A stretch of DNA of 8,654 nucleotides from Cyclobacteriaceae bacterium (GTDB taxonomy: Bacteria > Bacteroidota > Bacteroidia > Cytophagales > Cyclobacteriaceae): positions 1 through 8,654 of the forward strand of contig JANYDR010000465.1 in NCBI GenBank assembly GCA_025363495.1, read 5' to 3'. Every line of letters starts with the position of its first letter. The first letter of the stretch is position 1. A program made the translations under genes and the position numbers. Below the pieces are notes generated by a model. That model had not been told where the DNA came from. It worked only from the letters and a program-made list of their open reading frames with translations, and did not search any database. Below, piece after piece: positions 1 to 5,769 of this stretch.

Positions 1-213
1 CAATTGTTGAAAGATAGAAGCAATGTAATTTGCGGCAATATCGATCTCATGAGAACCGGTGTCCCGTCCTCTCATTTCATCTGCCGACAGAAAAGTAAGC
101 GGCGCCTCCACCAACGGGCGGGTTACCATTTTTTCTATTTCAACAACAGGTTTCTTCTGTGAGAATGCCGGAAACGCGAGAAGCAGGGCAAGGATTAATA
201 TAAGCTTGTTCAT
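1..213 (-). CDS. M28-family metallopeptidase, N-terminal fragment (cut by window edge)
   Basis: The reverse strand reads 71 codons from the ATG at 213 to the window edge without a stop, so only the N-terminus is present. Residues 1-18 form a signal peptide (MNKLILIL..., hydrophobic core, ending AFS before Gln19). Residues 41-54 read FLSADEMRGRDTGS and are followed by EIDIAANYIA. This is the segment that precedes the PA and zinc-peptidase domains in secreted Bacteroidota M28 aminopeptidase-like proteins. The catalytic His/Asp/Glu zinc ligands lie outside the window, so activity cannot be judged. The likely role, from family knowledge, is hydrolysis of peptides outside the cytoplasm. A possible -7 element lies 19 bp upstream. 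The assignment rests on the SADEMRGRDTGS-type motif plus the export signal. Confidence 0.72.
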   Translation of the reverse strand, partial: MNKLILILALLLAFPAFSQKKPVVEIEKMVTRPLVEAPLTFLSADEMRGRDTGSHEIDIAANYIASIFQQL

Positions 214-232
214 TTTACAATGGTTATAGGGC

Positions 233-240
233 GAAATCTA
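233..240 (-). promoter_or_regulatory. Possible -7 promoter element of the M28 gene
   Basis: On the reverse strand this reads TAGATTTC, one mismatch from the Bacteroidota -7 consensus TAnnTTTG. It would give a leader of about 14 nt before the ATG at 213. It closely resembles the TAGATTTG upstream of the amidohydrolase gene at a similar distance. I see no good -33 TTTG at the right spacing, so this is tentative. Confidence 0.3.
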
Positions 241-306
241 AGGTTCTTTTTTAGGATTAACGAGGAGATTCTATTTTCAAACACATTAAAAAGCCTCCGG
301 ATGATA

Positions 307-414
307 TTTTTGAACACATAGGTACATAGAATTCACCAAAGAGGACCTAGACTTATTTATTCATTTAAGAAAAACTATGCGCTCTTTGTATTGCTATGAT
401 TCTATGGGTTTAAA
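307..414. repeat. Degenerate long intergenic palindrome (ACATAG type)
   Basis: The left arm (307-350) and right arm (375-414) are imperfect reverse complements. TTTTTGAACACATAG on the left matches TTTTAAACCCATAG read from the opposite strand on the right. Further in, CCAAAGAG matches ACAAAGAG and CCTAG matches CATAG. The centre (351-374) contains a small CTTA/TAAG inner stem. Within the left arm the short word ACATAG recurs about 9 bp apart. The element lies in the gap between glnN and the M28 gene and has no coding potential that I can support. Its build resembles the 110-bp units at 7521-7820, though the words differ (ACATAG versus CACGAAG). It may be a decayed copy of a dispersed intergenic element. 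Confidence 0.6.
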
Positions 415-457
415 ACAAATAAAAGCATAAGGATTTCGGGCGTGCTTTGACACCATT

Positions 458-491
458 GAAAAAGAAAAAGGCGATACCTCTCAGTATCGCC
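458..491 (-). terminator. Intrinsic terminator of glnN
   Basis: A perfect 8-bp stem GGCGATAC/GTATCGCC (470-477 with 484-491) encloses a 6-nt loop. On the reverse strand it is followed by a pyrimidine tract from 469 down to 458 made of two runs of five T separated by C. It begins 36 nt after the glnN stop and is oriented to end glnN transcription before the M28 gene. Confidence 0.8.
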
Positions 492-527
492 CATTCAGGT
501 TTAGGCAATGAAAAATTCTTTTAGCTA

Positions 528-2687
528 TTATCTCAAAAAGAGAAGCTCTCTGTATTTCACCAGTGGCCAATCTTCATCATCAACCAGCAACTCAAGCTTA
601 TCTACTGAATCACGGATAACATCAAAATACTTCTCCTTAACATCATCGCAATATCCATAAGCCTTCTTATGTGTGTCGGATAGCTTATTGAGACGCTTGC
701 GTTCTTCGATCATCTTGTTAACACTGGACGTAATAATATCGATGTGTCCGGATATTTCCTTAATGGTTTTGACAACCGCTTTGTTATCAACACCAAGACC
801 TTTAAGACCATTGGCATTTACAATAAGCTTGTTCTGGTAGGCCACTGCCGTTGGCACAATGTGATTAACGGCAAGATCACCGATCACGCGAGCTTCGATC
901 TGCACTTTCTTGATATAACTTTCCAGCTTGATCTCATTGCGGGCCTCTACTTCTTTATGACTCATTACGTCATGCTTTTCAAAAAGCGCGAGTGATTCTT
1001 TCGACATGAAGGCGTTTACAGCGTGAGGCATATTCTTAATATTGTTCAATCCACGCTTCGCTGCTTCTTTCACCCATTCGTCAGAGTATCCATCGCCTTC
1101 AAAGCGAATGCTCTTCGATTCTTTGATGTACTTACGAAGAACGTTTACGATGGCAATTCGCTTCTCCGTTCCCTTGTCGATTTCCTTTGTGACGGCTTCA
1201 TAAAAATTATCGAGCTGTTCAGCAACAATAAGATTCAATACAGTCATCGGTGTACCACAATTGTCGCTGCTACCTACCGCGCGGAATTCAAACTTATTTC
1301 CCGTAAAGGCAAAAGGTGAAGTTCTGTTACGATCCGTTGCATCGAGAATGATTTCAGGAATCTGGTCGATACCTAATTTCATGTACATATTGTCACCCTT
1401 CTCAATCTTAACATTACCCTTCTTCTCAAGTTCGTCCAGCACAGCCGTCATCTGTGAACCGATGAAAACCGACATGATAGCGGGAGGAGCTTCATTGGCA
1501 CCCAGACGAAAATCATTCGCCGGAGTAGCAATGCTTGCACGAAGGAGATCAGCATACTCATGTACCGCCTTGATGGTAGTAATGAAGAATGTCAAAAACA
1601 ATAAGTTATCGCGGGCAGAACCTGTCGGTGCATATAGATTAACACCTGTATCCGTAATGAGTGACCAGTTATTATGCTTACCGCTTCCATTCAATCCCGC
1701 AAAAGGCTTTTCGTGGAAAAGGATTTTTAATTTATGCTTCTCGCCAACACGGTTGATGACATCCATCATCAATTGATTATGATCGTTAGCCACGTTCACC
1801 TCTTCAAATAGCGGGGCCACTTCAAACTGACTTGGCGCTACTTCATTATGACGTGTTCTTACCGGAATACCAAGCTTCCAGGATTCAATTTCAAACTCAC
1901 GCATGAAATCGTAGACGCGGGCAGGAATGGTACCGAAATAATGGTCTTCCAACTGTTGACCTCTTGCTGGTGCATGTCCAAAGACAGTGCGACCCGCCAT
2001 TACCAGATCAGGACGTGCCATGTACAAAGCCTCATCAACCGCAAAATATTCCTGCTCGGAACCCAAAGAGGCAACAACATGCTGAATATCCTTATCGAAC
2101 AATTGACAAACCTTTGTAGCCGATGCATCGACAGATTTCAATGCTTTTAAAAGAGGCGATTTAGTGTCAAGGGTTTCTCCCGTATAAGAAACAAAGATCG
2201 TAGGGATGCAAAGAGTTCTTCCATATAAAAACATGGGCGAAGTCGGGTCCCAGGCAGTATAACCGCGTGCCTCAAAAGTGCTTCGTATTCCTCCACTTGG
2301 GAAAGAAGATGCATCCGGTTCCTGCTGTACAAGTTCGCTGCCTTTAAAACGTTCAATTCCTGAAAGTGCGTCAAAGAATGAATCATGCTTTTCAGCAGTA
2401 CCACCCGTCATTGGCTGAAACCAATGGGTGAAATGCGTGGCGCCCTTGGCAATAGCCCAGGTCTTGGCGCCAGCGGCTACGGCGTCTGCAGTTGTTTCAT
2501 CAATTTTCTCATGATTCTTGATTGCCGCACTCACTTTTTTGAATATAGCGGGAGCCAATGACGCCCTCATCTGCTCGTTACCAAAAACATTTTCTCCAAA
2601 AATCTTAGAAATATTAGGTGGAGAATCCACATGAACTTTATGGCGAGTGCTTAGTTGCTTAAGTGCTTCAAATCTTAACTGAGACAT
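528..2687 (-). CDS. glnN: Glutamine synthetase type III
   Basis: The product is a 719-residue cytoplasmic enzyme that makes glutamine from glutamate, ammonia and ATP. The length fits the GSIII family (about 700-730), far longer than GSI or GSII. The N-terminal GSIII-specific region includes THFTHWFQPMTG (84-95). Catalytic motifs follow in order: metal-binding LGSEQEYF (208-215), NEVAPSQFEVAP (281-292), the ATP/ammonia-site segment GLNGSGKHNNWS (331-342), and the NRTSPFAFTGNKFEFR segment (454-469). The last 150 or so residues are the charged helical extension typical of GSIII. The frame is intact, with ATG at 2687 and TAA at 528. It is transcribed alone: a -7 element lies just upstream and a hairpin terminator just downstream. 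No amtB, glnB or glutamate synthase gene is nearby. GSIII is the usual glutamine synthetase of Bacteroidota, so this is probably a main ammonium-assimilation enzyme. Identification is firm. Confidence 0.97.
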   Translation of the reverse strand: MSQLRFEALKQLSTRHKVHVDSPPNISKIFGENVFGNEQMRASLAPAIFKKVSAAIKNHEKIDETTADAVAAGAKTWAIAKGATHFTHWFQPMTGGTAEKHDSFFDALSGIERFKGSELVQQEPDASSFPSGGIRSTFEARGYTAWDPTSPMFLYGRTLCIPTIFVSYTGETLDTKSPLLKALKSVDASATKVCQLFDKDIQHVVASLGSEQEYFAVDEALYMARPDLVMAGRTVFGHAPARGQQLEDHYFGTIPARVYDFMREFEIESWKLGIPVRTRHNEVAPSQFEVAPLFEEVNVANDHNQLMMDVINRVGEKHKLKILFHEKPFAGLNGSGKHNNWSLITDTGVNLYAPTGSARDNLLFLTFFITTIKAVHEYADLLRASIATPANDFRLGANEAPPAIMSVFIGSQMTAVLDELEKKGNVKIEKGDNMYMKLGIDQIPEIILDATDRNRTSPFAFTGNKFEFRAVGSSDNCGTPMTVLNLIVAEQLDNFYEAVTKEIDKGTEKRIAIVNVLRKYIKESKSIRFEGDGYSDEWVKEAAKRGLNNIKNMPHAVNAFMSKESLALFEKHDVMSHKEVEARNEIKLESYIKKVQIEARVIGDLAVNHIVPTAVAYQNKLIVNANGLKGLGVDNKAVVKTIKEISGHIDIITSSVNKMIEERKRLNKLSDTHKKAYGYCDDVKEKYFDVIRDSVDKLELLVDDEDWPLVKYRELLFLR

Positions 2688-2715
2688 AATGGGTGTGGTT
2701 TAATCTGTTACGCGC

Positions 2716-2723
2716 CAAAAATA
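2716..2723 (-). promoter_or_regulatory. Probable -7 promoter element of glnN
   Basis: On the reverse strand it reads TATTTTTG, an exact match to the Bacteroidota TAnnTTTG consensus. It implies a start near 2710 and a leader of roughly 20 nt. No clear -33 TTTG is found 17-23 nt upstream, which leaves room for an activator. One copy of a GATCAATT word (2724-2731) abuts it directly. Confidence 0.45.
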
Positions 2724-2783
2724 GATCAATTTTTATTTTATGAAGGTATTTTTTTACCCTATTTCTTAAAAAAATGATCAATT
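2724..2783. repeat. GATCAATT direct repeat pair upstream of glnN
   Basis: GATCAATT occurs at 2724-2731 and again at 2776-2783. The spacing is 52 bp start to start, close to five DNA turns, inside the divergent glnN/PAP2 control region. The proximal copy sits between the glnN -7 element and where the -33 box should be. This would suit an operator pair, but the word is short and AT-rich and could recur by chance. Confidence 0.3.
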
Positions 2784-2849
2784 ATTGCAGGACTATGGGT
2801 CAGGATAATATCAAAATTCAGCCAACGGAAAAGTTGAAAAATGACTAAG

Positions 2850-2863
2850 TAATTGGCTAATTA
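2850..2863. promoter_or_regulatory. Small inverted repeat, possible operator
   Basis: TAATT-GGCT-AATTA is a perfect 5-bp inverted repeat around a 4-bp centre. It lies about 65 bp upstream of the PAP2 start and 160 bp upstream of glnN. Its form fits a dimeric regulator site, but it is short and AT-rich. Confidence 0.2.
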
Positions 2864-2908
2864 ATAAGCAGTTGACTTGTAAAATTTCCCGCCTTGAGCG
2901 AGTTTATC

Positions 2909-2916
2909 TATTTTTG
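2909..2916 (+). promoter_or_regulatory. Probable -7 promoter element of the PAP2 gene
   Basis: TATTTTTG matches TAnnTTTG exactly. A TTTC at 2885-2888 lies 20 nt upstream and could serve as a weak -33 box. The element ends only 11 nt before the ATG at 2928, so transcription would start within about 7 nt of the start codon and leave almost no leader. Confidence 0.45.
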
Positions 2917-2927
2917 ACCCTCCCGAT

Positions 2928-3554
2928 ATGAAAAAAAAATTCTGGCTGATTACCCTCCTTTTAATAGCAGTTCTCGGAGCCTTGTGCTTACTTCGATTAT
3001 CCACTTTTAAGCAAAATGAACAGGATATCATTGCTTCACTTCAGGCCATGCAGTCTTCCGGTTCAGTAAAGTTCTTCCAGATCATTTCAGACTATGGTAA
3101 ATACATCAATCTTGGAATACCTGTAATTTTTCTTTTTACAGGCATCATAACGAAGAGAAAAGTAATTGCAAGAAATGCCCTCATCATATTGCTTGGAATG
3201 GCATTGTCCGGCATTATTGCACAGAGCATAAAGAGAACCATCAAAGAACCACGTCCCTATGAGGTTGATACAAGGATCACGCAATGGAGTGTCGGAGGCA
3301 GTAACTCCTTTCCATCAGGACATACGGCAGAGGTATCCGCCGCCATGATTGGCATTACCGTTTTACTTTATCGCACGCCAGTGACGATAGTACTTTGCAT
3401 CCTCTGGACATTATTGATGATGCTGTCCAGAATCGTGCTGGGGGTTCACAATTTCACAGATATTGCCGGTGGATTTGTTACCGGGTGCCTGGGATTGTTT
3501 GTTGTTTATGGTTTATTCGAAAGGTTCGGTAAGGGTGGTAGGGAGCCATTATAG
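2928..3554 (+). CDS. PAP2-family membrane phosphatase
   Basis: This is a 208-residue integral membrane protein with all three PAP2 superfamily signatures. K102 to R109-P110 fits KxxxxxxRP, P129-S-G-H132 is the PSGH motif, and S167-R168 to H174 to D178 fits SRxxxxxHxxxD. The conserved His/His/Asp catalytic set is therefore present. Hydrophobic segments lie near residues 5-24, 60-75, 81-98, 134-148, 150-166 and 177-197, a six-helix layout typical of the family. Relatives remove phosphate from phosphatidic acid, phosphatidylglycerol phosphate, undecaprenyl diphosphate or lipid A; the sequence alone does not show which. The ATG at 2928 is preceded by a consensus -7 element and leads straight into the first membrane helix. 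It is divergent from glnN. Its TAG stop is the first triplet of a heptamer array, and the next gene converges with a 17-bp gap. Confidence 0.92.
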   Translation: MKKKFWLITLLLIAVLGALCLLRLSTFKQNEQDIIASLQAMQSSGSVKFFQIISDYGKYINLGIPVIFLFTGIITKRKVIARNALIILLGMALSGIIAQSIKRTIKEPRPYEVDTRITQWSVGGSNSFPSGHTAEVSAAMIGITVLLYRTPVTIVLCILWTLLMMLSRIVLGVHNFTDIAGGFVTGCLGLFVVYGLFERFGKGGREPL

Positions 3555-3586
3555 GTATTAGGTATTAGGTATTAGGTATTAGGTAA
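3552..3586. repeat. TAGGTAT heptamer array between convergent stops
   Basis: There are four perfect head-to-tail copies of TAGGTAT (3552-3579) and a fifth copy that is imperfect in its last base (3580-3586). The first triplet is the PAP2 stop codon. The reverse strand (ACCTAAT units) supplies the last codons and the TAA stop (3572-3574) of the converging desaturase-like gene. Seven is not a multiple of three, so the array puts a stop in every forward frame (TAG) and every reverse frame (TAA). No hairpin terminator is seen here. Confidence 0.9.
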
Positions 3587-4348
3587 ACGCCCTTTCACCT
3601 CATCGAATCTCTGATCGTAGTCTTTTCTCAGCGTGCCCATCCACCGGTCCCACCACAGAAAATATAATCCGTAGTTGCCGATAAAATGCTCGTGGTGCTG
3701 ATTATGATTTATTGATGTATTAATCCACTTCCCGACGGTGCTTTTAGAGAAATTTTTTGGATACAACTCGTATCCCAGATGTCCGTACACATTGTAGAGC
3801 ATCATGATTAACAGAAATAAACCTATGGCAAGGGGATGAAGTGGAAATAGAAACGATGCTACGGCCACAATCCCGAATTCTACCACTGCCTCCAATGGAT
3901 GAAAAGCCATTGCCGCCCATGGAGAAGGATTTGTAGAAAGGTGATGTACTTTATGAAAATATTTAAACAAACGGGGATGATGCATCAAACGATGTGTCCA
4001 ATAGAAATAAGTGTCATGAACAATAAGTATTAATGCAACGCTGAAAAAGAAATAGGTAAGACTATGGGCATGAATATCGCGATAGATCATCGTGTATTTC
4101 GCGATCGGACCCAGGAAAAGTAAATACCCAAGTCCCGCAAAGATCACAGCCGTAGATGCCGAATACAAAAACTCGCGTTGATAGTCAGATAGCGCTGGGA
4201 ATTTTCTCTGGATCTTTTTAAATGACCAGGCATTCTTCCTTGCATAATAAAAAATTGAGAAGGCAATGGATGCAAGGATTACATACCGCAAAAAAATGAC
4301 AAGCAGTATGATGTAGAAACGATTACCTCCGGTTGCTAAGCCTTCCAT
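3572..4348 (-). CDS. Fatty acid hydroxylase / sterol desaturase-family membrane enzyme
   Basis: This 258-residue membrane protein has the histidine clusters of the membrane-bound di-iron hydroxylase family. They are H111 (HDTYFYWTH), H119-x3-H123-H124, H132-x2-H135-H136, H150, H190 and H215-x2-H218-H219. Hydrophobic segments lie near 11-34, 64-80, 97-111, 154-170 and 172-188, which leaves the His clusters on one face. Family members use O2 and a di-iron centre to hydroxylate or desaturate lipids such as sterols, fatty acyl chains or carotenoids. The substrate here is unknown, and a sterol substrate is not implied. The ATG at 4348 is chosen because no earlier in-frame start has a better context. 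The last residues (PNT) and the stop are encoded inside the heptamer array. The DUF2807 gene lies 112 bp upstream on the same strand, so cotranscription is possible. Confidence 0.9.
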   Translation of the reverse strand: MEGLATGGNRFYIILLVIFLRYVILASIAFSIFYYARKNAWSFKKIQRKFPALSDYQREFLYSASTAVIFAGLGYLLFLGPIAKYTMIYRDIHAHSLTYFFFSVALILIVHDTYFYWTHRLMHHPRLFKYFHKVHHLSTNPSPWAAMAFHPLEAVVEFGIVAVASFLFPLHPLAIGLFLLIMMLYNVYGHLGYELYPKNFSKSTVGKWINTSINHNQHHEHFIGNYGLYFLWWDRWMGTLRKDYDQRFDEVKGRLPNT

Positions 4349-4419
4349 AGAGCAAAGAACGTGAATTCCTTAGAAACCGTTCTCACCAGCACACGATATC
4401 TATCAATTAATTGCGAACC

Positions 4420-4454
4420 ACCAACCACCTGTTACCAACTACCTTTTACCAGAA
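4420..4454. repeat. Degenerate 7-bp-period array after the DUF2807 gene
   Basis: ACC recurs at exactly 7-bp steps (4420, 4427, 4434, 4441, 4448), giving units ACCAACC, ACCTGTT, ACCAACT, ACCTTTT and ACCAGAA. In the sense of the neighbouring gene the units read NNNNGGT, comparable with ATTAGGT in the array at 3552. It begins 6 nt after the DUF2807 stop codon at 4461. It lies in the 112-bp gap before the desaturase-like gene, where no hairpin terminator is seen. Confidence 0.6.
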
Positions 4455-4460
4455 TTCCGT

Positions 4461-5156
4461 CTAATTCGATCTCGTCACCGACCCCCCACTACTGGAATTC
4501 GTATTCGTCTTAGTAGGATTTCCCCTGTAACGAATACTTCCACCACTGCTGGCATGAGCATTCAATCCCTGACTTACACTGATTTTTATACTACCTCCGC
4601 TACTGGCACTGGCTTCTCCCGTTTCTGCCTGAAGGTTATAAGCATCGATTTCTCCCGCACTGCTGACGTCTGTGTTGATTGATTTCGCTTTTCCTTCCAG
4701 CACTACATCACCTGCACTGGAAACATGGACTTCAAGTTCAGTAACATCCAGGCTAACTTCAATGTTAGCAGCGCTGGAAGCATGGATCTCCATAGAACCA
4801 GATTTAATGGTACCATCGGAGAATACATTGGATGCTGAACTCGCTGAGATTTTATCGATGTCAATGTAGGTCACATAAACCTTTACGCTCTTGCCTCTTG
4901 ATCCCCAGGAATTATGATTGTCACGAATATGAATCTTCAAATAGCTCCCTGAAATTTCTGTGATCACATCAGATATATCTTTCGTCGACTCTACTTTCAC
5001 ACTCTCTTTATCGCCCTTTTTAAGATATACGTCAATCCCTTCGGATGACTTTACTCCTTTAAAAGTCCCTACGCTCCTCACTTCACTTTGCTGGGCCATA
5101 GCCAAAATCATGGAGAGGGATAAGTACCCTATCAGAATCAAGACTTTCATTTTCAT
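4461..5156 (-). CDS. Secreted head-GIN domain (DUF2807) protein
   Basis: The product is 231 residues from the ATG at 5156. The open frame runs back to a GTG at 5189. I prefer 5156 because it puts a classic signal peptide at the very N-terminus (MKMKVLILIG...ILAMA, cleavage before Gln22) and follows an A-rich stretch. The ATG at 5150 is also possible. The early part (VRSVGTFKGVKSSEGIDVYLKKG) and the C-terminal GNPTKTNTN...SSGGS are typical of Bacteroidota DUF2807 proteins, which databases label putative adhesins of unproven function. From residue 105 a Ser-Ser-Ala/Gly core recurs at 105, 126, 145, 164, 184, 202 and 221, about 19 residues apart, as expected for stacked rungs of a beta-helix. 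The protein is probably exported to the periplasm or surface. It has no visible catalytic motif. Confidence 0.88.
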   Translation of the reverse strand: MKMKVLILIGYLSLSMILAMAQQSEVRSVGTFKGVKSSEGIDVYLKKGDKESVKVESTKDISDVITEISGSYLKIHIRDNHNSWGSRGKSVKVYVTYIDIDKISASSASNVFSDGTIKSGSMEIHASSAANIEVSLDVTELEVHVSSAGDVVLEGKAKSINTDVSSAGEIDAYNLQAETGEASASSGGSIKISVSQGLNAHASSGGSIRYRGNPTKTNTNSSSGGSVTRSN

Positions 5157-5238
5157 TATTTTAAGAGATTTTGGTAGATTGACCTGCACCGTTTAAATAG
5201 GTTGCATCGCAATATTACCATTTATACTAAATTTTCGC

Positions 5239-5266
5239 TTGAATGTAAGAATTACTCTATTTTTAC
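5239..5266 (+). promoter_or_regulatory. Possible promoter of the TerB-like gene
   Basis: TTG (5239-5241) lies 17 nt before TATTTTTA (5259-5266), one mismatch from TAnnTTTG. The leader would be about 40 nt before the ATG at 5315. The region is very AT-rich, and TAAATTTC at 5268-5275 is an alternative -7. Confidence 0.3.
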
Positions 5267-5314
5267 ATAAATTTCGAAGGTTTCAAAGAATAACTTGACG
5301 CAAATTTAAAAGCT

Positions 5315-5707
5315 ATGATCAAAGAACAACTTAATATTTTGATTAACCTGGCCACCAGCGACCGAACTGTTGGAGAGAAAGAATCAAAGACAATTCACAT
5401 GATTGGAAAGGCTAATGGCCTGACAAACGAAGAAATCGACAGCATGATGAAGACTCCTCAGCCAATCGGTAATCTTTCCCACCTTTCTGAGGATCAAAAA
5501 TTTGAAAATCTCTATCACCTCATTCAACTGATGAAAAGTGATGGACAAGTCTTCAAGAGTGAAATTCAATTTTGCGAAGAAATCGCAGAAAAACTTGGCT
5601 ACAAAAAACAAGTTGTTGCGGAGTTATCCAGCAAAATTTACAGTGACCCTTCGATCACTACCGATCGGAAGTCCCTCATGGCACGTGCCCATAAGTTCCT
5701 GAAATAG
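5315..5707 (+). CDS. TerB-like helical protein
   Basis: The product has 130 residues, no signal peptide and no membrane segment, so it is probably cytoplasmic. It fits the TerB-like/DjlA-N fold: two similar helical halves, each with an acidic turn. LINLATSDRTVGEKES (9-24) aligns with LIQLMKSDGQVFKSEI (69-84), an internal repeat offset by 60 residues, with D16/E23 matching D76/E83. Such acidic clusters are proposed to bind metal in TerB. Despite the family label there is no terA, terC, terD or terZ gene nearby, so a tellurite resistance role should not be assumed. Solitary TerB-like proteins are common in Bacteroidota and their function is unknown. The gene is alone on its strand, with A-rich sequence before the ATG and a strong hairpin after the stop. 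Confidence 0.8.
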   Translation: MIKEQLNILINLATSDRTVGEKESKTIHMIGKANGLTNEEIDSMMKTPQPIGNLSHLSEDQKFENLYHLIQLMKSDGQVFKSEIQFCEEIAEKLGYKKQVVAELSSKIYSDPSITTDRKSLMARAHKFLK

Positions 5708-5726
5708 ACAAACTGAAACTGATCAT

Positions 5727-5769
5727 AAACCTTGTCCATTCGTCAGTCGGCGAATGGACAAGGTTTTTT
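5727..5769. terminator. Strong hairpin terminator between convergent genes
   Basis: A perfect 16-bp stem (5727-5742 with 5751-5766; core CCTTGTCCATTCG) encloses an 8-nt loop and is followed by T5764-5769 on the forward strand. This makes it a clear intrinsic terminator for the TerB-like gene. On the reverse strand it starts 1 bp past the amidohydrolase stop codon (5768-5770) and has only a short T run (TTT) after the stem, so it would act more weakly there. I infer bidirectional use. Confidence 0.88.

Noticed and set aside
1261..1776. 171-codon forward open frame opposite glnN
   Set aside because: It lies wholly inside the well-supported glnN gene on the other strand. Its composition is what antisense reading of a conserved enzyme gives, with no domain or start context.
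3572..4348. Sterol biosynthesis enzyme
   Set aside because: The His-box family is broad and no other sterol gene is present, so only the family-level name is supported.
4363..4458. Pair of GGAATTCC-like words flanking the degenerate heptamers as element ends
   Set aside because: The shared words are only GAATTCC and are themselves palindromic. No target duplication or further terminal similarity is visible.
5157..5189. Longer DUF2807 start at the GTG at 5189
   Set aside because: It adds 11 residues before a normal signal peptide. The ATG at 5156 gives the expected N-terminus and an A-rich leader.
5315..5707. Tellurite resistance operon
   Set aside because: Only one TerB-like gene is present, and the neighbours on both sides are unrelated and on the opposite strand.
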